The translations under genes and the position numbers were made by a program. 16,148 bases of DNA. It comes from Hahellaceae bacterium (lineage in GTDB: Bacteria; Pseudomonadota; Gammaproteobacteria; Pseudomonadales; Oleiphilaceae). Location of the stretch: the NCBI GenBank assembly GCA_016716085.1, contig JADJWY010000022.1, positions 1-16,148 of the forward strand, read 5' to 3'. Of this stretch, positions 1 to 8,676 are shown in pieces; position 1 is the first letter of the stretch; every line of letters starts with the position of its first letter. The notes under the pieces were generated by a model, which saw only the letters and a program-made list of their open reading frames with translations, had not been told where the DNA came from and ran no database searches.

Positions 1-2703
1 TCGCCGCCAAAGAAGAGCCATTTGATAAAAACCGCGTTAAATTTTCACTTTTGTTTGTGGCCGATTGAATGGTTTTTCGAAGCTCAACTTCATCGATATA
101 ACGCAGTAAAAAGAGTGTTCTTATGGCCTTCCCTAGCTCCTTAAACGCCAAATACAACTTGTTTTTACGACTGTACGTTCCTAGTCGTCGTAAAATCGTC
201 GAGGCGGTAATTTTACCTTTCTTGATTGAGATGACTACACGCAGCATATCTCGAAGATGCCGCTCAATTAATTTGAAATCGATGCTCCAGCAAACAGAGG
301 CTCAATATTTTTGTATCGATAACGATTATCCGGCCGGAAAAGTAACAAATCCTGAATGTTGCGGATTCGGGGCATAAGGTTGATCCCCAAAAGATGCGAT
401 AGCCCGAACACCGGATAACTCTGTGCTTGCGTGTCGCCATGTAAGGTGTCGGGCTGGATGTCGGACTTGTTGTCTATCAGGCCATCGAGAATCGTAGCAC
501 CGCTTCGTAGACACCACACGGAATAAATGACGGAAAAGGCGACGATATAGGTATCGGAAACATGTAGTAACTAATACCGCGCAACCGCCATATCGAATAT
601 GGCACTCCGTTAACAGGTTCTGTTCGTACAGATCCTACACCGTTCCATCAGGCCGAAGCGTGCTTGCCGGTGCCCCCAGTATTTAGGCAAACCAAATTTA
701 TTGTGTTGACGACTTGAGTTGATCGCTTTATCCAAACGATCTTTCGAGGCATGACGAAGGTTGAGCCAGGCAATCTGTTTTCAGCTCATATTCTTAACAG
801 ACTTTCACGCCGTTTGTACCGGTCCGGAGATTACAGTTAGCAAAACAACGCAGTAATGAAACGCTTTTCCGGTTCATCAACACGCACCCATTCCCCGACA
901 GACGCCCAATTAGTTTGTAGGAGCGCCATGCCACTTTCGGTGTCGGTCAGGATGTCAATGATGCTTACTTCAGGAAGGTTTTCCGTAATCAGGCACCGAG
1001 TTTTTGCAGTTCCCGGCTAGCGGTTGTTCACTTCTTATCGGATTGATCGATAGTCCCTCTTTGATTGAGGCAAGTATGAAGATTTGATGGAAATCGTTCG
1101 TTTACTCGTTTTGATCGCTCTGACAGTTCCTGCTTTTAAATGAGTAACAAACAAATGCGCATCATTCAGTGGCATTTCTACTTGTTCGCTGTACTCGTCT
1201 AACTCTTTATCCAGCGTTTCATCATCGACCAGTTGCTCGCGATAGTCAACAAATTCGGTACTAAACGGAATAACAAATCGCCCGATGAGAGCCGTGCTAG
1301 CCGTAACAAACAACCAGAGTTCGAGGTATTTTCTATGGAAAAGTCTTTCAGTTTCTCCGGCGTCATTTTTCGTATTTGACAAGATCAGCTTACGCCATTT
1401 TTCGGTGAACCCGCTGGCATAAAATGGCTCTGGTAAATGCTGATTCAGCACCTCCTCGCTGATAAATCTGGATCGAGTACTGCGCAGCCCCTTAGCAGGA
1501 TAAGACGTACGCCGGCATCGCTGGACGCTGATTGCAAATCCAGTATACAGACAATTGAACAGCAAAGCGCGCTTTAGCGATACATACTCAACATAAAGGC
1601 AGTAATTGTTTTGTGTAGGCGATGTGCTCGTTACAGCGATCAATCAGTGCACTGGCATCATCGCCCAAGACAGTACCAATCGCTTGCAGTTTGGATAATT
1701 GTTCAGTGTCTTGATCGTACGCGATGAGAATGTCGCGAAATTTTGCGATCAATGCATCAATTTGTTTTTGGTGTTCCAGTATGTATTTGTTCAATGCGGC
1801 CTGGCACCCGCTTCCATGCTTCGCAGCATTTTAATATAAAGATTGAATATATCATCCAAGGCTTTGATGTGTTGTTGGCGAATCAACATAACGGCAAGTA
1901 TAGCGTTTTGCCTTTGAACATTTCGGGGCGGTTAACGCACGAGCCTCAAGGGAAAACTGCCGGTATTTCACGACGGGTACATTGACTTCAGGGAGCGTTT
2001 CACCTAATGTTTGGAGCCAATGAACATGCTGGAAGATATCCGCGCACTTCTTGTTACCCGGCTTTGGGCCCACGTTTAAGAATATTCCACGTGACCGTAA
2101 GCGCCATCGGAAGGGACCCAATGATCATCAATTTTTGCTCTAGTCTCCAGCGAGAGATTCAGTCCAATCTCACGAAAACAGCCTTCATTGACTTTATTTC
2201 TCGCTGCACGAGCGATTCGTTTGAGGACGGTAAATCCTGCAGTCGTAATGGTGATGCGCCAGTTCCTCCAGCATCACGTTGATAACGTCAGCCAGCATTT
2301 CTTGTTCCTCTGTGGCATCTTCCGCTATTTGCGCGAGCCAGGGCTATGGTCGCCGAAGGACGAACGGCTTTATGCCAAGGTATTCTCTCAATTGCTGTTG
2401 CTGACGTGATCGAGAGCCTGATCGGTCGTAGTCTTTAAGCTGCTTAAGAGTAATTGGGCGTTGCAAACCGATGGCATCACGCACATGAGCCATAATCGAT
2501 GGTGGTGCTGAGGCCAGGGGCACAAAGTAGCCCAGGCGCTGGAGTAGTTTCAGATTCAGAATGAGACCGAAGCGCAAGATTGGCTTTTTTTCTGAGGTTA
2601 TCAACGTTAATTCTTCTGGCGTTGGGGTGTAATACTGCTGGAGTTCTTTTTCCGTAACTGTGCTGCGCAGTCTGGGATACGCAGTTTCGTGCAGACTGCT
2701 CAT
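1..2703 (-). pseudogene. tnpA: Decayed Tn3-family transposase (DUF4158 type), continues past left edge
   Basis: This is a Tn3-family transposase that would catalyse replicative transposition, now broken into pieces in all three minus-strand frames. The intact N-terminal piece (2703-2344) starts MSSLHETAYPRLRS and carries the DUF4158 signature ending in QRLGYFVPLAS. Further pieces are recognisable at about 2060-1850 (LQTLGETLPEVNVPVVKYRQ), 1794-1588, 1643-1035 (FHRKYLELWLFV) and 519-268. The last holds PDTLHGDTQAQ, the region of the second catalytic aspartate (about codon 757). Near the edge, TNKSE (about codon 885) matches the catalytic-glutamate block, followed after a frameshift by KWLFFGG. 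The 2703 bp equal about 901 codons, close to the expected distance, so there is little net loss of length. An AAGGA ribosome binding site precedes the ATG, and the gene begins 28 bp after the recombinase pseudogene. The stops and frameshifts are too numerous to be sequencing errors. Confidence 0.9.
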
Positions 2704-2731
2704 CTCTTAAATTTCCTTGAAAAACGGGGTG

Positions 2732-3978
2732 TTAATCCCAGCGTCTACCGGTGCGCGGATCACGAATGCTGACCTCCAGCATGCATTGATTCTCTGACGC
2801 GATCTCCTGCATTCGGTGAAGTAATTCATCCAGGATTTCATCCAGTGAATCGCCATCACTGTGCTCGACCGTTATTTCGTACTTTCTCCCTTCTGGATCG
2901 GCCTTTTTCATCGCCCACGGTGACAAGCAATGTCGCTCAATTGATTTTTTTGCTCTTTCGGTGCGCTTGGAAAGCTTACTATAAGGCTCTAGGACAAGAA
3001 GGAGTTCCAACAACGATTGTTTAGGTTGTTGTGCATCTCGTACGATTTGCGCATGTCCCTTAGCCATTCCAATTTCAGTACGATACTGAGCAAACGGATC
3101 AGGGGCGTCAATGTATCGCATCGCGGACTGAACATCTTTCCAGCCCACGTATTCCATCAGGGATTTGGTGTCCCACCCCTGGAGATTACCAAGTGGCAAA
3201 ACCTCTTCGCAGCGAGTGGCTACTAAACAGGTTTGCCTCATTAATGTCGGCTCGCGAACAGCATTTTTTAATGATGCCGATGATACTGGCAGGATGTAGA
3301 GCGTCTTCGGAAATCTGTCCCCAGCGATTAATCGAACGAAAGATAGGTCCTCTTCTTATTTGCGCCGCACTTATCCAATCTAAATAAGTCGACAGGACAA
3401 TGCCGTTTCAATGAGGTGTTTTGTATCGCCGACTCAATCGGGAATGATCGCCTTGTATCGAGGGGACAAAATCTCCATCCCCTTTCCCTGAATCGGCCTG
3501 GAATATGCTCGACACTAAGACGGGCTAATTCATCACTGCGGAACGCACGCCAGAAACCGATCAGCAATAAGGCTTTATCCCGAATCGATTGCAACGCTTC
3601 TTTTGGGGAGCCATTTTCTATAAATCGATCAAAAGAGTTCACCAGATGCGTTAGCTGTTCGAGCTGAATCGGTTTGGCTTGCTTTGGGACGACTGGATGC
3701 AATTCAGCTATGCCTTTCAACACCTTTTTCACATGAGGCGCTTTTGTTGGATCAGGAAAGCCCTGATCAAGATGCCAAGCCGCCAATCCGGCCAGCCGCT
3801 GACGCAGCGTATTCACGGACAATGTATTTGCATAATCCACCAAATAGCGAGCCACGCTATCGGCGGTCGCAGGAAGAAAACCGCCCCATTGACTCTCGAA
3901 ATGCTCAACAGCCGCACGGTAGCTTAAACGGGTGTTTTCGCGTGTTGCCGCTCGGATGTAGTGATCAACGTCTGTCAC
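2732..3978 (-). pseudogene. tnpI: Decayed TnpI-like tyrosine recombinase (Tn3 cointegrate resolution)
   Basis: This tyrosine site-specific recombinase (phage-integrase family) is likely to have resolved cointegrates of the adjacent decayed Tn3 element. It starts at a GTG (3978) with an AGGA ribosome binding site 7 nt upstream. The first frame (3978-3328) carries the SAM-like N-terminal domain and the first catalytic arginine in WRAFRSDEL (codon at 3540-3538). The frame is then lost at about 3440-3480 and again near 3350. A different frame gives FRSINRWGQIS and the HSLRRGFATW box (H at 3218-3216, R at 3209-3207), which hits TAA at 3188. A third frame resumes with NLQGWDTKSLMEYVGWKD and the catalytic tyrosine in RYID (3115-3113). 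All catalytic residues survive, but not in one frame. About 126 residues follow the tyrosine, an unusually long acidic tail ending TGRRWD. The assignment to tnpI rests on its position before tnpA and is inferred. Confidence 0.85.
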
Positions 3979-4435
3979 CGCAACGTCCTTTTGTTATCCG
4001 CAAAAACACGCTGAGATTTTGGCGACAGTTCATTCAATATTCCGCACTGATCGATAGATCGTGAGTGACCACATTGGCGCCGCAACCGCTTTAGATCGCG
4101 CTGAAGATTTTGGGAAGAGGCGCAGGGGCTCCAAAAAACGGGAGGGGAGCATCAATCATGTCATTCACCGCTTCACACTGTGTGCCGGGGGAAAATGTTA
4201 CGTAAAGGCGAGGCGTTTGATTTCGCTTAACGTCAGGGCCAGTGCACGGCAAGCCAATTTTTGAGGGGGTTCTAGGTACTTAGCCGCAAAATATACCACA
4301 GACCTGCTCCAGCCCAGACGTGGCAAGGCCTCCAGCTCGATTTCACTTTTCAAAAACAGTGTCGATCATGCCAATGATACGGCCCATCCAACCGACCATC
4401 GATGAACCTTCCAACCTTGTCTTTCGGGTTTTGTG
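3979..4435. other. Gene-free stretch between the two Tn3 modules
   Basis: No convincing gene was found in these 457 bases. The part next to the recombinase start (about 3979-4225) is where a TnpI-type element would carry its recombination site. It contains GTGAGTGAC near 4053 and GTCATTCAC near 4161 as an imperfect inverted pair, which is only suggestive. A possible transposon end follows at 4226-4269. The remainder (4270-4435) lies downstream of the PIN toxin gene and shows no clear hairpin with a T-run, repeat or open frame. The end of the left element and the beginning of the right one should fall in here. Confidence 0.4.
4226..4269. repeat. Candidate terminal inverted repeat of the decayed Tn3 element
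   Basis: Read on the minus strand toward the recombinase gene, this stretch starts with a C-run and TCAAAAATTGG and finishes with TGACGTTAAG about 39-43 bases later. Many Tn3-family terminal repeats are about 38 bp long and end inward with ACGTTAAG or ACGCTAAG, which fits the length and inner end. The outer end does not show the usual GGGG start in the right orientation. The partner repeat would lie beyond the left edge, so the call cannot be confirmed within the window. Confidence 0.3.
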
Positions 4436-5005
4436 CTAAATCAAATGACGGTATTCAGATAGGTGCGCAACGGTCTTGCTGAGCCCCTGCCGCTGCAGGT
4501 TTTCAAGATATTCTTCGACCGTGTACGCCGGATTCCTATAGTGCGTCCTGTCTTCCTTGAAACAGGTCAGCACGAGGGGCGGCTTCAAGTCGATCAGATC
4601 CAGGATGAAGTCATCCGGATGCTGGGCAATGACCTTGTAAGGTTTCAGCGTTGTCTGTGGAAAGTCCTTCAGGTTGGCCGTAACGATGATTTCCGCATTG
4701 GCGCGCAATGCAGCCGCCAGCACATGACGATCATCCGGGTCCGGTAACTCCAGACCGTCAATCGCGGGTTCATAACCCGTGACCAGTGAATCCGGAACGG
4801 CTTCGATCATCATATCCCGCAGCCCTTCCAGTTTTTCCCGGCTCAGATCAGGACGGTTGAGCAGCAGATTCCGAATCCATTCTTCGTGAATGTCCAACGT
4901 CCAGCGTGCGCGAAACAGATCGGTTTGTGCGAGGAACATGAGGATGCTACGTAGCGGCGCCGGGTACAGCACGTTGGCGTCATAGATGACCGTGAAGGTT
5001 GCCAT
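4436..5005 (-). CDS. PIN-domain toxin of a toxin-antitoxin pair (VapC-like ribonuclease)
   Basis: This 189-aa protein has a PIN domain, a metal-dependent nuclease fold used by VapC-type toxins to cut RNA and stop translation. The N-terminus FTVIYDANVLYPAPLRS contains the first acidic residue (D9). E41/E42 in DIHEEW, the LPDPDDRHVLAAA block (D89, D91, D92) and NLKDFP (N111, D114) supply the other expected active-site positions, so the enzyme looks complete. Its ATG follows the antitoxin stop with no gap (TAA then ATG), which suggests translational coupling and keeps the toxin dependent on antitoxin translation. Expression is expected from the promoter at 5498-5525. Larger PIN proteins of this type paired with HTH antitoxins are known as integral parts of Tn3-family transposition modules, and the neighbouring intact tnpA fits. 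The RNA target cannot be read from the sequence. Confidence 0.87.
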   Translation of the reverse strand: MATFTVIYDANVLYPAPLRSILMFLAQTDLFRARWTLDIHEEWIRNLLLNRPDLSREKLEGLRDMMIEAVPDSLVTGYEPAIDGLELPDPDDRHVLAAALRANAEIIVTANLKDFPQTTLKPYKVIAQHPDDFILDLIDLKPPLVLTCFKEDRTHYRNPAYTVEEYLENLQRQGLSKTVAHLSEYRHLI

Positions 5006-5461
5006 TTATTCCATCAGGCCCATTTCTTGTGACAGTTGCGCCAACCGCGCCATGGTTTTTTTGCTCTCGGCCTTTTGCTGGGCTTTGTATTCCATCAGAT
5101 CCTTGAAATAGATTTTGCGGCGATTGCCCGCCATGTGGAATGGCAGTTTGCCGGTATCCAGAACCTGGCTGATCAGATACGGCCGGGAGATATTCAGAAA
5201 ATCCGCCGCTTGCTGTGTGGTCAGCTCCGCATGAATCGGAATGATGGAAATGGCATTGCCCAACGCCATCTGGTTCAGGATATCCGCCAGCATGTGGATG
5301 GCCTTGATGGGTACCGTGATTTCCTGGTTGTCATCGATTAGTCGCAATTTGGCTTGGTCGCCCTGGCCTGTGCAGGCTGCCAGAATGCGTCCACTGGCCG
5401 CCGCCAGTTCGGCTTCCTGTTCGCTGGGCATGTCGTAAAAATGGTTCTGTTGTGTCGCCAT
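5006..5461 (-). CDS. Excisionase-type HTH antitoxin partner of the PIN toxin
   Basis: This is a small DNA-binding protein that should neutralise the PIN toxin and repress its own promoter. With the start at 5461 it is 151 aa. Residues about 80-128 form a MerR/excisionase-like helix-turn-helix (LTTQQAADFLNISRPYLISQ, then a wing ending GNRRKIYFKDLMEY). The N-terminal part has an acidic, alanine-rich helix and a core including VPIKAIHMLADIL. The basic, glutamine-rich C-terminal tail may contact the toxin. An in-frame ATG at 5491 would add ten residues. I prefer 5461 because GAGGTG sits 6 nt upstream, while the ATG at 5491 lies where transcription should begin. The gene abuts the toxin and is divergent from tnpA across about 150-185 bp. 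The antitoxin role comes from gene order and family resemblance, since no phage excision genes are nearby. Confidence 0.85.
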   Translation of the reverse strand: MATQQNHFYDMPSEQEAELAAASGRILAACTGQGDQAKLRLIDDNQEITVPIKAIHMLADILNQMALGNAISIIPIHAELTTQQAADFLNISRPYLISQVLDTGKLPFHMAGNRRKIYFKDLMEYKAQQKAESKKTMARLAQLSQEMGLME

Positions 5462-5467
5462 GGCGGA

Positions 5468-5473
5468 CACCTC
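5468..5473 (-). promoter_or_regulatory. Ribosome binding site favouring the 5461 antitoxin start
   Basis: GAGGTG on the minus strand lies 6 nt before the ATG at 5461. The alternative upstream ATG at 5491 has no comparable site, so this motif decides the start. Confidence 0.6.
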
Positions 5474-5497
5474 GTGTTGCTGTGTGCTCATTACTTA

Positions 5498-5525
5498 ATT
5501 ATACTCTTCAGGCACTTATTCGCAA
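5498..5525 (-). promoter_or_regulatory. Sigma-70-like promoter of the toxin-antitoxin operon
   Basis: On the minus strand a perfect TATAAT (5503-5498) follows TTGCGA (5525-5520) with a 16-bp spacer. The -35 box matches TTGACA at four of six positions. Transcription would begin at about 5491-5490, right at the first possible ATG of the antitoxin, giving either a leaderless message or, more likely, a 30-nt leader for the start at 5461. As autoregulation is usual for such pairs, an operator is expected over this promoter. Confidence 0.65.
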
Positions 5526-5562
5526 TATTCGACCATGCACGAAACATTAGAAACAAAACGAC

Positions 5563-5577
5563 ACAGGAACGCCCTGT
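5563..5577. repeat. Short inverted repeat in the divergent antitoxin/tnpA intergenic region
   Basis: ACAGG and CCTGT form a perfect 5-bp inverted repeat around a 5-nt centre, followed by the tandem GTAACGTAACG at about 5577-5587. It sits between the antitoxin promoter and the tnpA start, so it could be an operator for either gene. It is too short to call with assurance. Confidence 0.25.
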
Positions 5578-5633
5578 AACGTAACGCTCGAAAAATCAGC
5601 CACTTGGTAAACTCGCCCGCTTTCCGACCAACT

Positions 5634-5639
5634 GGGGAG
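5634..5639 (+). promoter_or_regulatory. Ribosome binding site of tnpA
   Basis: GGGGAG lies 7 nt before the ATG at 5647 but only 1 nt before the in-frame ATG at 5641, so it supports 5647 as the real start. Confidence 0.6.
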
Positions 5640-5646
5640 TATGAAG

Positions 5647-8600
5647 ATGGCGACGACCAACAAAGGCAAGCGACGGCAACTACTGACGGACGCCCAGTAT
5701 GACGCGCTGTATGGGGTGCCCGCATTCAGCCCCGAGGAACAGGATCATTACTTTAGCCTCAATGATCTGGAGCAGGAGGCCTTTACCAGTTTTCGTGTCC
5801 CCGGCATCCAGGTCTATTTTGTTCTGCTTCTGGGTTATACCCGCCACAGCAACGTAATCCGGGATATTGAATGGGAGGCCTGCAAAGCCGATATCGCCTA
5901 CATCCTGCAGCGGCATTTTCAGGGCAAAAAGGTTCGCAGGATTGCCCTGACGGCCAACCGCAAAAAGCGGCTCTATGACCGGGTACTGGACTTGTTGGGA
6001 TTGAGTCCCTTCACGGACAAAGTGGAATCCAAGCTGCAAAAAGAAGCCATCCAGATCGCCGCCCGCCAGGCGGATCAACTGGCGATCTTTGATGAACTGA
6101 TCGACTATCTGCAGCACCTGAATGCGGTGATTCCACCGCTATACAAGTTTCAGAAACTGATTTCACACGCCACCGACGTAGAAGCCAACCGCCTCACCAC
6201 CCTGCTGCGGTGCCATCTTTCCCCAACACTCAACACCAAGCTGCAGCAATTGCTGGCCGCCACGGGACCACAGTCGCTGGCTAGTCTCAAAAAGCTGCCC
6301 AGGGATTTCAGCAAATCCGAGATCGGTCAGGAAATCAAGCTGTTCGAATGGGTACGGGATATTGCGGCGGATACTCAATCCGTGGTGGGCGCGCTGAATC
6401 TGTCGCAGGGGAATGTGGCCTATTACGCCTCCATGGTGGAGTATTACAGCATTACCCAATTGCGCGCCAAGACCTTCGAAACTGTCGCACTGTACCTGGT
6501 TTGCTACCTGCAATCCCGCCTCTGCCAGATTCAGAATACGCTGGTGGCGGCGTTCATTTTTCAGGTGCGCAAGCTGGCCGCCGAGGCCAAAGCCGCCAGC
6601 CGGGACAAGGTATTCGAAGCCCTGGCCTCCATCGAGGAAAAAGTGAAACAGGCCGGTCCTGTGCTACGGCTGTTCGTGGATGACAAGATTGCCGGTGACA
6701 CGCCGTTCCAGAAAGTCCGCAAACGCGCTTACCAGTTGCTGGATGAGCAAGATATTCCGGTGGTCAGCGACTATCTGGTGGATCTCACCATCGACCAGCA
6801 CCGCTTTGAATGGGAATGCATCGATGAGCACAAAGCCAAAATCACCGGCTTGCTGCGCCGCCTGTTTCTGTGTCTGACCTTTACCCAGGATGAACCTGAT
6901 AGCACCTTGCTGAAGCAGATCGAAAAGACCCAGGCCGACCTGCGGGATCACCGTCAGGTGGTCAGTTTCAGCAAGCACCTGATTGCACCCCGCTTGCGAG
7001 TGCATCTGTACCTGGATGAACACCACCCGCAATTAAATCCGCTCCGGGCCGAATGGCTGCTCTACCGAAAAATCAAGGACCAGCTGGAAAAACGTGCGCT
7101 GTTTGTTGAAGGCAGTCAGGCGTATGAATCCATCCGCATCGATTTGGTCAGCGATGAACAATGGCTGGATAAAGACCGCCTGATTCGGGAAGCCCGTCTG
7201 CCCGCACTGCAAATGCCGGTGGAGGTACTGTTGCAGCAAAAACGGGACGCGCTCAATGACAAACTGGCGCTGGTGTCCGACCGCATCAACAGCGGTGCCA
7301 ACGAATCGGTGGTATTGAAGACCAAGGGCAGCCAGACCCGCTGGGTCATCAAGTACACCCACAAAAAGGAAGAAGTGAACAATCCCTTCTTTGCCCGCAT
7401 GACCCAGACCCATATTGCGGATCTGCTGAACTATGTGAATCATCAAACCGGCTTTTTCCAGCAGTTCCGCCATGTACGGCCACGGGGCAAGGTGGAGGAC
7501 AGCGACTTTACCGCGCTGGTGGCCTGCATCATCGCCAATGCCACCCGATTCGGGCACTACAAAATGGCGGAAATCTGTAATATCAAACTGGATAAACTGA
7601 ATTCCATTCAGTCCAACCTGCTGCGCATGGAAACCCTGCAAGAAGCCAACGATGTGATCAGCAATGCCATCGCCCAGTTATCAATTTTTCAGCATTACGC
7701 GATCCAGCCCGACAAGATCCACGGCAGCTACGACGGCCAGAAATTCGAAAGCCGCCGCAATACGATCCGCACCCGCTTTTCCACCAAATACATCAAGACC
7801 GGCCCCGGCGTGTCGGGCGTGACACTGAACGTCCATCACGTTCCCGCCAATGCCCAAGTGATTGGCTTGAATGAGCACGAATCCCACTACGTGTTCGATC
7901 TGCTGCACAACAATACGTCCGACCTGCAGCCGGATGTCCTGTCCACCGATACCCACGGCGTCAACCGTTTCAATTTTGCCCTGCTGGATCTGGCGGGCTG
8001 GACCTTCGCCCCTCGGTATGCCCGCTTTGCTGATGTGGTGGATGATCTGTTTGAAACCAAGGACGTCCGAGGTAAATGGCAACTCAAGCTGCGCACCCCG
8101 ATCAAACACGACCTGATCATCAAGGACTGGGATTTTATTCAGCGGGTGATGATTTCCTTGCACCGGCGCGAAACTTCGCAGGCCTCGATCGTGCGTAAAT
8201 TGTCTGGTTCACCCCAGTCCCATCGCCAGTTCAAGGCCCTGGCAGAATACAATCGCCTGATCAAATGCCTGTATGTGCTGGACTACCTGGATGACGATCG
8301 GCTGCGCCACTATGTGCAGCGGGCCTTGAATCGGGGTGAAGCCTACCACCAGCTACAACGTCATATTGAGCAAGTGAACGGTGCCAAGTTCCGCGGCGAA
8401 TCCGACCGCCAGATCGATGAGTGGTATGAATGTGCCCGCCTGGTGGCCAACGCCATGATTTATTTTAATTCGGTGATTCTGTCCAAACTGCTGCAAGCCT
8501 TCGAGCGCGATGGCCGCGCCGACTACGCGGATCTTTGCAAACGGGTGTCGCCGGTGGCCTGGGTCAATATCAATTTGAACGGCACGTATCTTTTTAATTT

Positions 8601-8661
8601 AGGCAGCGAGGGACCGCTGGACATGGACGCCTTGATAGCGGGCGCCATCGACCGACTCTGA
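5647..8661 (+). CDS. tnpA: Intact Tn3-family transposase (DUF4158 plus DDE domain)
   Basis: TnpA binds the terminal repeats and performs the strand transfer that fuses donor and target replicons. Counted from 5647 the protein has 1004 aa, the usual size for the family. The N-terminal DUF4158-type domain runs from about residue 10 (ALYGVPAFSPEEQDHYF) through about 350. The C-terminal catalytic domain covers about 570-990. The triad is complete: D696 in GSYDGQKF, D768 in STDTHGVNRFNFALLDLAGW and E898 in LNRGEAYHQL. The spacing resembles D689-D765-E895 of Tn3 TnpA, and the frame has no break. An ATG two codons upstream (5641) is too close to the GGGGAG ribosome binding site. The gene is divergent from the toxin-antitoxin pair and convergent with the SprT-like gene 15 bp downstream. 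No resolvase accompanies it, so cointegrates may rely on host recombination or a partner elsewhere. It is too different from the decayed copy at 1-2703 to be a recent duplicate. Confidence 0.95.
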   Translation: MATTNKGKRRQLLTDAQYDALYGVPAFSPEEQDHYFSLNDLEQEAFTSFRVPGIQVYFVLLLGYTRHSNVIRDIEWEACKADIAYILQRHFQGKKVRRIALTANRKKRLYDRVLDLLGLSPFTDKVESKLQKEAIQIAARQADQLAIFDELIDYLQHLNAVIPPLYKFQKLISHATDVEANRLTTLLRCHLSPTLNTKLQQLLAATGPQSLASLKKLPRDFSKSEIGQEIKLFEWVRDIAADTQSVVGALNLSQGNVAYYASMVEYYSITQLRAKTFETVALYLVCYLQSRLCQIQNTLVAAFIFQVRKLAAEAKAASRDKVFEALASIEEKVKQAGPVLRLFVDDKIAGDTPFQKVRKRAYQLLDEQDIPVVSDYLVDLTIDQHRFEWECIDEHKAKITGLLRRLFLCLTFTQDEPDSTLLKQIEKTQADLRDHRQVVSFSKHLIAPRLRVHLYLDEHHPQLNPLRAEWLLYRKIKDQLEKRALFVEGSQAYESIRIDLVSDEQWLDKDRLIREARLPALQMPVEVLLQQKRDALNDKLALVSDRINSGANESVVLKTKGSQTRWVIKYTHKKEEVNNPFFARMTQTHIADLLNYVNHQTGFFQQFRHVRPRGKVEDSDFTALVACIIANATRFGHYKMAEICNIKLDKLNSIQSNLLRMETLQEANDVISNAIAQLSIFQHYAIQPDKIHGSYDGQKFESRRNTIRTRFSTKYIKTGPGVSGVTLNVHHVPANAQVIGLNEHESHYVFDLLHNNTSDLQPDVLSTDTHGVNRFNFALLDLAGWTFAPRYARFADVVDDLFETKDVRGKWQLKLRTPIKHDLIIKDWDFIQRVMISLHRRETSQASIVRKLSGSPQSHRQFKALAEYNRLIKCLYVLDYLDDDRLRHYVQRALNRGEAYHQLQRHIEQVNGAKFRGESDRQIDEWYECARLVANAMIYFNSVILSKLLQAFERDGRADYADLCKRVSPVAWVNINLNGTYLFNLGSEGPLDMDALIAGAIDRL

Positions 8662-8676
8662 AGGCAGCGTTAAAAA

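Noticed and set aside
3684..4064. A 126-codon plus-strand frame over the recombinase start
   Set aside because: It is antisense to clear recombinase sequence on the minus strand and resembles no known protein.
4264..4300. GGGGGTTCTAGG as the left terminal repeat of the intact Tn3 module
   Set aside because: No inverted counterpart was found between 9538 and 9807, so a G-run alone is not enough.
7033..7641. A 202-codon open frame on the minus strand inside tnpA
   Set aside because: It lies entirely within the transposase, has no recognisable motif, and is explained by the codon bias of the real gene on the other strand.
8662..8676. Terminator between the convergent tnpA and SprT-like genes
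   Set aside because: The 15-bp gap contains no hairpin.
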